A DNA stretch of 64,000 nt from Botryobacter ruber (GTDB taxonomy: Bacteria > Bacteroidota > Bacteroidia > Cytophagales > Hymenobacteraceae): NCBI RefSeq assembly GCF_003347595.2, contig NZ_QCZK02000061.1, forward strand, positions 1 to 64,000, in the 5' to 3' direction. The position numbers and the translations under genes were made by a program. Below are positions 24,604 through 34,567 of the stretch, piece by piece. The notes under the pieces were generated by a model, which made no database searches, was not told the origin of the DNA, and saw only the letters and a list, made by a program, of their open reading frames with translations. Numbering within the stretch: position 1 is the first letter of the stretch; each line of letters starts with the position of its first letter.

Positions 24604-27129
24604 TTATTTATTCGGTGGATAAAACTTGAGGTAGGTAACGCCCAACGGTGGCAATACCAGGTCTACGGAAAAGTCTTTGCCATGGTACGGCTCCGGATTC
24701 GAGTACAGTCCCTCTTTATTATGCTGGCCGCTGCCACCGAAGTTGGTTGCATCGGAGTTGAATATCTCGGCCCACCAGCCTTCTACCGGCACGCCCAGCC
24801 TGTAATTCGGATGGAAAGCCGGCGTGAGGTTACATACTACCAGAATCATTTCGTCAGCGTCGCCTTTGCGCAGGAAGCTGATCACACTGTTGTGCGCATC
24901 CTGGAAATCGACCCACTCAAAGCCAAACCATTCGTGGTCGTAGCGGTAAAGGGCCGGTTCTGATTTATACAGTTCGTTCAGTTTGGCAACCAATTGCTGC
25001 ACGCCGGCATGGTAGCCGTATTGCAACAGGTGCCAGTCTACGCTGCTGTTGTGGTTCCACTCACTCGACTGGGCCACTTCTGCACCCATAAAGAGCAGCT
25101 TGGAACCAGGGTGTGCATACATGTAGCTGTACAACGCACGCAGGTTAGCGAATTGCTGCCATTCGTCGCCCGGCATTTTACGCAGCAGCGATTGCTTGCC
25201 ATGCACCACCTCGTCGTGCGAAAGCGGCAGCATGAAACGCTCGGTAAAAGCGTAGATAGCGCTGAAGGTAATGTCGCCCTGGTGGTACTTGCGGTAGATC
25301 GGATCTTTCGAGAAGTAAGTCAGGGTATCGTGCATCCAGCCCATCATCCACTTCTTGTCGAAACCAAGGCCGCCATTCTCGATCGAGTTGGTTACGCCAG
25401 GCCAGGCAGTCGATTCTTCTGCTATGGTAATGGCATCCGGGAAGCGCATTTTCACGGCCTGGTTAAAGTCTTTCAGGAACGAGATGGCTTCCAGGTTCTC
25501 GCGGCCACCGTATTCGTTCGGAATCCACTCGCCTTCTTTGCGGCTGTAATCCAGGTACAGCATCGAGGCTACCGCATCTACACGTAAGCCGTCGGCGTGG
25601 TATTTTTCGAGCCAGAACAGGGCATTGCTGATCAGGAAAGCACGTACTTCGTTACGGCCATAGTTAAAGATGTAGCTGTTCCAGTCCGGGTGATAGCCTT
25701 TGCGCGGATCGGCGTGCTCGTAGAGGTGTGTACCATCGAAGTACACCAGCCCGTGCTCGTCGGAAGGGAAGTGCGACGGTACCCAGTCCAGGATAACGCC
25801 AATGCCTTCGCGGTGCAGCATATCGATCAGGTGCATCAGGTCCTGCGGATGGCCAAACTGGCTGGCCGGTGCAAAGTACCCTGTAATCTGGTAGCCCCAC
25901 GACCCACTGAAGGGGTGGAAAGCTACCGGCATGAACTCCACATGCGTAAAGCCCATTTCTTTCACATACTTGGGCAGTACCTCCGCCAGTTCACGGTAGG
26001 TAAGCGGACGACAGTTATCTTCCGGCTTCAGGCGCCAGGAGCCAACATGCAGTTCGTACACAGAGTACGGTTGCGGCGCTCCTGCCTGGTTTTTACGATG
26101 CTCCATCCAGCCGTTGTCTTCCCAGTTATAGTGCAGGTCCGACACAACAGAAGCCGTTAAGGGCGGCACTTCACGGGTTAAGGCATAGGGGTCGCTTTTC
26201 TCTACGTGGTACAGGTGGTAGTTGGACTTGATGTAGTACTTGTACAGCATCCCTACCCCCACATCCGGGATAAAACCTTCCCAGATGCCGGAATGGTCGT
26301 GGCGTGGCTTTAATTGGTGGCTGCCACGATCCCACTCGTTAAAATCACCTATAACGGTAACTTCTTCCGCATTTGGCGCCCACACAGCAAAATACACCCC
26401 CGACCTGCCCTCGCGGGACATCACATGCGAACCAAACTTCTCGTAGAGCGAAAAATGTTTTCCTTCCTTGAACAGATATACATCGAAGTCGGTGAAGCGG
26501 CTTACATCGTGGTATACCTCCCCTATGCGCTGCTGAGCCGGAGCTGTGGCAGGTGCAGGGGTTGGTTCGGTTATTTCCGGAACAGCCACAGGGTGTGCCT
26601 CGGGTTCCGTCACTTTTGTTTCATCTATCATCACGTCTCTTTCCTGCCGGCTCCTGCCCGGCTTTTTAGGAGCAGGAGGTGGCGCTTGTTCCGCCACCGG
26701 TGCTGCTGCCTTTGTCGTTTTCTTAGCTCCGCCCCGCTTTTTGGGGGCAGCAGGTGCAACATCTGCCAGCCCGGAGCCATCTGCTACACTTCCTGCCGGT
26801 ACATCTTCGGCAGGCAAAGGGGCAGCCTGTGTATTAGCCTGGGCTTGAGTTGCTTTTTTCGATCCTCCCCGCTTTTTAGGAGTTGCTGCCGGTGGGTTTA
26901 TCACACCCTCAGTGGCAACAATCTCTGCGGTTCCCGGAACGTCAGGTACTGGGCTGTCAGACGCGTTGGTCTTACGTGTTGCCCGTGTTTTTTTAGGCTC
27001 AGCGCTGGCCTCATTCTGAGGTGCAGCCTTTTTTTCAGTTTTTGAACTGCCTCTCGTGGTGCCGGTTTTAGCAACAGGAGTAGACTGGTCTTTTTCTGGG
27101 TTCTGATTGCCTTCCTTTTTCTTAGCCAT
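24604..27129 (-). CDS. glgB: 1,4-alpha-glucan branching enzyme with long basic N-terminal tail
   Basis: A GH13 branching enzyme that makes alpha-1,6 branches in glycogen-like glucan. The enzyme proper is about residues 205-841: a CBM48-like N-terminal domain, then the catalytic barrel with nucleophile D518 (GLRVDAV), acid/base E571 (IAEES) and HDE at 638-640. Residues 1-200 are an unusual disordered tail rich in Lys, Ala and Pro, with repeated PKKRGG units (84-89 and 129-134) and PKKPGR (154-159), like histone H1 or AT-hook tails. Its ATG overlaps the treS stop by 8 bp, so translation is coupled. Last step of the GlgE pathway. Confidence 0.95.
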   Translation of the reverse strand: MAKKKEGNQNPEKDQSTPVAKTGTTRGSSKTEKKAAPQNEASAEPKKTRATRKTNASDSPVPDVPGTAEIVATEGVINPPAATPKKRGGSKKATQAQANTQAAPLPAEDVPAGSVADGSGLADVAPAAPKKRGGAKKTTKAAAPVAEQAPPPAPKKPGRSRQERDVMIDETKVTEPEAHPVAVPEITEPTPAPATAPAQQRIGEVYHDVSRFTDFDVYLFKEGKHFSLYEKFGSHVMSREGRSGVYFAVWAPNAEEVTVIGDFNEWDRGSHQLKPRHDHSGIWEGFIPDVGVGMLYKYYIKSNYHLYHVEKSDPYALTREVPPLTASVVSDLHYNWEDNGWMEHRKNQAGAPQPYSVYELHVGSWRLKPEDNCRPLTYRELAEVLPKYVKEMGFTHVEFMPVAFHPFSGSWGYQITGYFAPASQFGHPQDLMHLIDMLHREGIGVILDWVPSHFPSDEHGLVYFDGTHLYEHADPRKGYHPDWNSYIFNYGRNEVRAFLISNALFWLEKYHADGLRVDAVASMLYLDYSRKEGEWIPNEYGGRENLEAISFLKDFNQAVKMRFPDAITIAEESTAWPGVTNSIENGGLGFDKKWMMGWMHDTLTYFSKDPIYRKYHQGDITFSAIYAFTERFMLPLSHDEVVHGKQSLLRKMPGDEWQQFANLRALYSYMYAHPGSKLLFMGAEVAQSSEWNHNSSVDWHLLQYGYHAGVQQLVAKLNELYKSEPALYRYDHEWFGFEWVDFQDAHNSVISFLRKGDADEMILVVCNLTPAFHPNYRLGVPVEGWWAEIFNSDATNFGGSGQHNKEGLYSNPEPYHGKDFSVDLVLPPLGVTYLKFYPPNK

Positions 27130-30100
27130 TCTGATACTTCCTCATGATATACTTTATGCCTCTGATCGGGATAAGTACCCAGTCAGGACGGTTGTTCAAT
27201 TCATATCCTAGTTCGTAAATCGCTTTTTCGAGCAGGAATGTTTCCATTAACACATTGTAGTCCTCTTCAAGCGCCGGCACAATACCTGTTCCCATGGTTT
27301 TTTCGAGGTAACGGTTCATATAGAAACCGCTGGCGTAGTGGTACCACTGCTCCGCCCACTGCTCCAGGTACTGGCTGTCTTCTTTTCTCAGCGAGCCCTG
27401 CTGGAACAGCGCATTGTACACCGCGTAGTGGAAAGAGCGGATCATACCGGCCACATCGCGCAGCGGAGAGCGCTTCAGGCGACGTTCGCTGAACGAACGG
27501 GCTGGCTCTCCTTCAAAATCGATGATAATGAAATCCCTGCCAGTAAAGAGCACCTGCCCCAGGTGATAATCGCCGTGCGTTCGTATTTTCTGGGTATCTA
27601 TTTTCCGGGCAAAAATCATCTTCAGGTGCTCCAGCACCTGCCCGCGCATTTGCAGCACTTCCTCTGCTTCTGCCTTCACCCCTTCCGGAAGTTCCGGCAG
27701 TTTTTTCTGCAATAAATCAAAGCTGCTGCGCACGAGCGAGGTCAGCGAAGAGTAGAGCGAGCGCTGGTAGTGCAGTGAGAATTCTTCCGGTGTGAAGTCC
27801 GGGTGATTGATGCCGGCCAGCGCCAGGTGCATTTCTGCGGTACGCTGCCCCAGCAGTTCCACACGCTCCACGTGGGCGCCGCCTAACTGCATCTGTACCT
27901 CGTCTGGCACTTCTGTAAACGCAACCGGCCTGGAAAGGGTACCCAGCGGTGCTTTTGGTTGCAGGCGCTCGTCCTGGGTCTGCAGGCGCTCGAAGAAGCG
28001 TTTCAGCGCATCTTCCATATACACCCACACGTCGCCCTGGTTAGGCACCAGCTCCTGCAGCATCATGAGTACCATCGGCGGTTTGCCCGGCTCATGCTGC
28101 TCTATGGTACCCATAAACTTCGGCACATGTTCAAAGTTTGCCACATCCGAAAGGGCCTGCACCACTTCCACATCCGGGTTAATGGTTCTGTCGAGTTTGC
28201 GGTAGATTTTCAGGAAATACTGGTTGCCATAAAGCACTGAGGTGTTGCTTTGCTCGGCACTCAGTATCCTGGATGACAAGGCATTTCCGGCTCCTTTGGC
28301 CACTGCACTTACATCTTTGTGGCTGTCGCTTACCAGTTCGCCGGTTTCTGTTTTCAGGCGTTTGCGCTTGGCCATCAGCTGGAACAGCATCTGCCTGAAA
28401 TCTTCCCAGAACATGGCATCGAATAGAATGCCTTCTTTTCCATCCATCGCTACGCGGACAATCACACTGTTCGGGTATACATTGATGAGTTCCTGCTCCA
28501 GCTCACCGGAAGCAAATGCAACCGGCAGTTGGTAAAGCTCCGGCAATCCTTCGTTATAGCTCACCTCGATCAGGAGCAACGATGCGCCCTGCTTGCCCAC
28601 CTGTAACGGTGTGTTCGACACAACCTGCAGGCGCTGGATCGTGCGGGCTTTTCCGCCAAACCAACGGCAACGCATCAGGTACCGCTGCAGCACTTTCGAC
28701 TCCAGCTCCTTGAGCACCGGCGCCCCCAGCGGATTACGCAACGACGTAATTTGCAGGGCTGCCCGCTGAAGATCAGCATCGAACGAAGCGCTTGACTCCT
28801 GCTGCTGTAACTCAAACCAGTAATAACCATGCGCACCTATCGTAAAAAGATAGCTGTCGTCTTTAATGGTCGGGAATTTATTCTTGCTGAACACCTCCAT
28901 CGGGATACGGCCGCGGTAATCCTGCAGGTCCAGTTCCACGGCTTCGGCAAACCGCGACAGGTTCGCAATTACCAGGATGGTTTCGTCCTGGTATTCACGC
29001 ACAAAAGCCAGCACTTTCGAGTTATTCGGATTCAGGAATTTGATCGTACCGCGCCCAAACGCTTTGTAGCGTTTGCGCATGTTGATGATGCGGCGGGTCC
29101 ACCATAAAAGTGAATTCGGGTTATGCTCCTGTGTATCTACGTTTACAGATTCATACTTGTATTCCGGGTCCAGGATGATGGGCAGGTATAGCTTCTGCGG
29201 ATTGGCAGCCGAGAAACCGGCGTTGCGGTCATCGTTCCATTGCATCGGGGTACGCACGCCGTCACGGTCGCCGAGGTAGTAGTTATCCCCCATGCCTATC
29301 TCGTCGCCGTAATACACCACCGGCGTTCCCCGCATCGAGAAGAGCAGCACGTTCATGAGCTCGATCTTGGAGCGGTCGTTGCCCAGGAGCGGCGCCAGGC
29401 GGTGCCGGATGCCCACGTTGATCTTGGCCATCGGGTCTTTGGTGTACACCTTGTACATGTAGTCCCGCTCCTCGTCGGTCACCATCTCCAGCGTCAGCTC
29501 GTCGTGGTTGCGCAGGAACATGGCCCACTGGCAGGTTTCCGGTATATCGGGCGTCTGGTTAAAGATGTCGATGATCGGGTAGCGGTCTTCCATCTTCAGC
29601 GACATGAACAGGCGCGGCATGATCGGGAAGTGGTAGTTCATGTGGCACATGTCACCGTTACCAAAATAAGCTGCCGAATCTTCGGGCCACATATTGGCCT
29701 CTGCCAGCAGCAGTTTGCCGGTATATTTGCTGTCTACGTGTGCGCGCAGCTTCCGGAGAAAGGCATAGGTTTCGGGCAGGTTTTCGCAGTTAGTACCGTC
29801 GCGTTCGAACAGGTAAGGAACCGCATCCAGCCGGAAGCCATCCACACCCAAATCCAGCCAGTACTCCAGCATCTTGAATACCTCCTGCTGCACTTTCGGA
29901 TTGTCGTAGTTCAGGTCTGGCTGGTGCGAGAAAAAGCGGTGCCAGTAGTATTGCCCGGCCACCGGGTCCCAGGTCCAGTTAGAGGGTTCGGTATCGGTAA
30001 AGATAATCCGGACATCCTTGTACTTGGTCGGGTCATCGGTCCAGACATAAAAATCGCGGTGAGCGGAGCCTGGTTTTGCTCTGCGGGCCCGCTGGAACCA

Positions 30101-30454
30101 CGGATGCTGATCGGAGGTGTGGTTGATAACCAGCTCGGTGATCACCTTTAGCCCGCGGCGGTGCGCTTCCTTAACAAAAAGCTTGAAATCCTGCATGTTG
30201 CCATACGAGGGATTGATGCTGTAGTAGTCGGCGATATCATACCCGTCATCGCGCAGGGGCGACGGGTAAAACGGCAGCAGCCAGATAGCAGTAACCCCCA
30301 GGCCCTCCAGGTAATCCAGTTTCTGCATCAGCCCTTTAAAGTCTCCGTACCCGTCACCATTGCCGTCCTTAAAGGCCTTGATGTGCAGCTCGTAAATGAT
30401 AGCGTCTTTGTACCAGTGTATGTTGTCGTCTAGCTGGGTTTCTTTATCTGCCAT
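27122..30454 (-). CDS. treS: Trehalose synthase-maltokinase fusion
   Basis: A 1110-residue fusion. Residues 1-550 are GH13 trehalose synthase, interconverting trehalose and maltose, with catalytic D210 (GFRLDAVPYL), E252 (LLAEANMWPED) and D318 (RNHDE). Residues about 575-1105 are a maltokinase (Pep2/Mak) with HGDYHLGQV (960-968) and the metal motif IDFEGEP (978-984), which phosphorylates maltose to maltose-1-phosphate. Product flow is trehalose to maltose to maltose-1-phosphate, the donor for GlgE encoded 41 bp upstream. The fusion is complete and of normal length. It overlaps glgB by 8 bp. Confidence 0.96.
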   Translation of the reverse strand: MADKETQLDDNIHWYKDAIIYELHIKAFKDGNGDGYGDFKGLMQKLDYLEGLGVTAIWLLPFYPSPLRDDGYDIADYYSINPSYGNMQDFKLFVKEAHRRGLKVITELVINHTSDQHPWFQRARRAKPGSAHRDFYVWTDDPTKYKDVRIIFTDTEPSNWTWDPVAGQYYWHRFFSHQPDLNYDNPKVQQEVFKMLEYWLDLGVDGFRLDAVPYLFERDGTNCENLPETYAFLRKLRAHVDSKYTGKLLLAEANMWPEDSAAYFGNGDMCHMNYHFPIMPRLFMSLKMEDRYPIIDIFNQTPDIPETCQWAMFLRNHDELTLEMVTDEERDYMYKVYTKDPMAKINVGIRHRLAPLLGNDRSKIELMNVLLFSMRGTPVVYYGDEIGMGDNYYLGDRDGVRTPMQWNDDRNAGFSAANPQKLYLPIILDPEYKYESVNVDTQEHNPNSLLWWTRRIINMRKRYKAFGRGTIKFLNPNNSKVLAFVREYQDETILVIANLSRFAEAVELDLQDYRGRIPMEVFSKNKFPTIKDDSYLFTIGAHGYYWFELQQQESSASFDADLQRAALQITSLRNPLGAPVLKELESKVLQRYLMRCRWFGGKARTIQRLQVVSNTPLQVGKQGASLLLIEVSYNEGLPELYQLPVAFASGELEQELINVYPNSVIVRVAMDGKEGILFDAMFWEDFRQMLFQLMAKRKRLKTETGELVSDSHKDVSAVAKGAGNALSSRILSAEQSNTSVLYGNQYFLKIYRKLDRTINPDVEVVQALSDVANFEHVPKFMGTIEQHEPGKPPMVLMMLQELVPNQGDVWVYMEDALKRFFERLQTQDERLQPKAPLGTLSRPVAFTEVPDEVQMQLGGAHVERVELLGQRTAEMHLALAGINHPDFTPEEFSLHYQRSLYSSLTSLVRSSFDLLQKKLPELPEGVKAEAEEVLQMRGQVLEHLKMIFARKIDTQKIRTHGDYHLGQVLFTGRDFIIIDFEGEPARSFSERRLKRSPLRDVAGMIRSFHYAVYNALFQQGSLRKEDSQYLEQWAEQWYHYASGFYMNRYLEKTMGTGIVPALEEDYNVLMETFLLEKAIYELGYELNNRPDWVLIPIRGIKYIMRKYQNG

Positions 30455-30495
30455 AGTATCTAACTATAAATAGAGAATTTTATTTGTTCTTTTTC

Positions 30496-32499
<2,004 letters not shown>

Positions 32500-32519
32500 T
32501 AATAATTATTTTTAGATTA

Positions 32520-32606
32520 CTGTAGTTACTTGACAAGAAAAAATATGTTTCGGATTATATACATTTCGCCTATATTCTTCGAAATTAAGGAACTACGTAA
32601 CTACAG
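32520..32606. promoter_or_regulatory. Inverted 10-mer pair in the glgE/treZ divergent promoter region
   Basis: CTGTAGTTAC (32520-32529) is mirrored exactly by GTAACTACAG (32597-32606), 67 bp apart, in the 190-bp gap between the two divergent operons. Each half could bind one side of a looping or shared regulator. I see no clear TTTG/TAnnTTTG promoter pair here, and no regulator gene is adjacent. Confidence 0.45.
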
Positions 32607-32689
32607 GTAGAGATGATGCGCTAAATATAAGACTCTTTCTATATATTAATTAAAAATCACAACCTATTTATTTAGAAGCCAGTTTAAAA

Positions 32690-34561
32690 ATGCTGGGAGT
32701 GAAAAGACGGTATCAACAACCTATGGGAATTATTAGAGACATCGGATCGTACTATACGCAGGAAAAAGGCACATCTTTCACGGTATGGGCTCCAACGGCA
32801 GCACAAGTGGAAGCTGTCATCACCTCACCCAAAAAGCAGATTATTCCGCTGCAGCGGGAGGCCTTTGGTTACTGGACAGGACTGGCAGAAGATGCAAAAC
32901 CCAGTACAAAATATTTTTTCAGGTTAAACGGAAAAACCAAACGGCCAGACCCTGCTTCCCGGTCACAACCCGATGGGGTGCACGAAGCATCGGAGGTAAT
33001 TGACCAGGCTGCTTACGACTGGCAGGACAGCGCCTGGAAAGGAATCCCGCTGGAAGAGTACATTATCTACGAACTGCATGCAGGCACTTTTTCGGAAGAA
33101 GAAAATTTCGAGGGCGTCATCCGGAAGCTGCCGGAGCTGAAGGACCTGGGCATTACGGCCATTGAGATTATGCCGGTAGCGCAGTTTCCCGGGAGCCGCA
33201 ACTGGGGCTATGACGGCGTTTACCCGTTCGCGGTGCAGAACTCCTATGGCGGCCCGGAAGGTTTGAAAAAACTGGTGGATGCCTGCCACCGGGAGGGGCT
33301 GGCAGTGATTCTGGATGTGGTGTACAACCACATGGGGCCGGAAGGAAATTACCTGAAAGACTTTGGCCCTTACTTCACGCACAAGTACAACACGCCCTGG
33401 GGCGATGCCCTGAATTTTGACGATGCCGACTCGGACCATGTGCGTAATTTCTTCCTGCAGAACGCGCTCATGTGGCTGCGCGACTACCACATCGATGCCC
33501 TGCGCCTGGATGCCGTGCACGCCATCCTGGACATGGGCGCCAAACATTTCCTGCAGGAGCTGCAGGAGCACGTAACGCAGCTGGGCGAGCAGCAGAACCG
33601 GGAGTACATCCTGATTGCCGAAACCGACATGAACAACGTGCGCCTGCTCAACCCCATCGAACAGGGAGGCTACGGACTGGCGGCCCAGTGGGCCGATGGC
33701 TACCACCATGCCATCCACACCCTGGTAACCGGCGAACGCGACGGCTATTACGAAGACTATGGCGAACCGGAACACCTGGTAAAGGCACTCAAGCATACCT
33801 ACGTGTACAACGGCATTTATTCAGTGCACCGCAGAAGAACCGTAGGCAACGATGCCACCGCTATTCCGGCCAAGCACTTTGTGGTATGTTCCCAAAACCA
33901 CGACCAGGTAGGTAACCGCATGATGGGCGAACGCCTCACGCAGCTGATCTCGTTTGAGCAGCTCAAGGTGGTGGCGGGACTTATTTTGCTGTCGCCTTAC
34001 ACGCCCATGCTGTTTATGGGCGAGGAGTACGGGGAGCAACATCCCTTTCTGTATTTCGTAAGCCACACGGATAAGCACCTGTCAAAGCTGGTGACGGAGG
34101 GCAGGCGGAAAGAATTTGCTGCTTTTGCCTGGAAAGGCGAAGCACCCGACCCTGCTGCCGAAGCAACCTTTGAGCAGTCGAAGCTGCAGCACAGTTACCA
34201 CCAGCACGAACAGCAAAACAAACTGCGCGAGTTTTACAAAAAGCTCATCCAATTCAGGAAAACGGCTCCAGCCTTTGCCAAACGCAGCAAAGAGCAGCTT
34301 ACCGTTCACTTTGATACCGAGGCTTCGGTGCTGCACCTTATCCATTCCGGGGCAAAACCGTATATATACTGCCTCTTTAATTTAAGCAAGCAACCGCAAA
34401 CAATCGCTTCGGCGTATCCCGAAAGGCAGGAATGGGAGCCGGTGCTGAACTCTGCCGACACCGCCTGGGGCGGTCCGGGAGCAAAAAAAGTCAGCAGCTC
34501 CAGCCACCACAGCCTCTGCTCCCTGGAGCCGGAGTCGCTGATTATTTTACAATCTAAATAA
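32690..34561 (+). CDS. treZ: Malto-oligosyltrehalose trehalohydrolase
   Basis: A 623-residue GH13 enzyme that cuts trehalose off malto-oligosyltrehalose made by TreY. An early-set/CBM48-like domain (about 15-105) is followed by the barrel with D274 (ALRLDAVHAI), E311 (LIAETDMNN) and the QNHD motif at about 403-406. ATG 32690 is used; ATG 32723 (MGIIRDIG) is possible. The last 25 residues include a Ser/His run (SSSSHHSLCS) encoded by a copy of the dispersed repeat. First gene of treZ-GH57-treY-malQ; the next gene starts 6 bp on. Confidence 0.95.
   Translation: MLGVKRRYQQPMGIIRDIGSYYTQEKGTSFTVWAPTAAQVEAVITSPKKQIIPLQREAFGYWTGLAEDAKPSTKYFFRLNGKTKRPDPASRSQPDGVHEASEVIDQAAYDWQDSAWKGIPLEEYIIYELHAGTFSEEENFEGVIRKLPELKDLGITAIEIMPVAQFPGSRNWGYDGVYPFAVQNSYGGPEGLKKLVDACHREGLAVILDVVYNHMGPEGNYLKDFGPYFTHKYNTPWGDALNFDDADSDHVRNFFLQNALMWLRDYHIDALRLDAVHAILDMGAKHFLQELQEHVTQLGEQQNREYILIAETDMNNVRLLNPIEQGGYGLAAQWADGYHHAIHTLVTGERDGYYEDYGEPEHLVKALKHTYVYNGIYSVHRRRTVGNDATAIPAKHFVVCSQNHDQVGNRMMGERLTQLISFEQLKVVAGLILLSPYTPMLFMGEEYGEQHPFLYFVSHTDKHLSKLVTEGRRKEFAAFAWKGEAPDPAAEATFEQSKLQHSYHQHEQQNKLREFYKKLIQFRKTAPAFAKRSKEQLTVHFDTEASVLHLIHSGAKPYIYCLFNLSKQPQTIASAYPERQEWEPVLNSADTAWGGPGAKKVSSSSHHSLCSLEPESLIILQSK
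34492..34526 (+). repeat. Dispersed repeat inside the 3' end of treZ
   Basis: A single-arm copy (CCAGCCACCACAGCCTCTGC) is read as part of TreZ from about codon 601. It changes only the C-terminal tail of the enzyme, so it is probably tolerated rather than functional. Confidence 0.7.
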
Positions 34562-34567
34562 CCTTTT

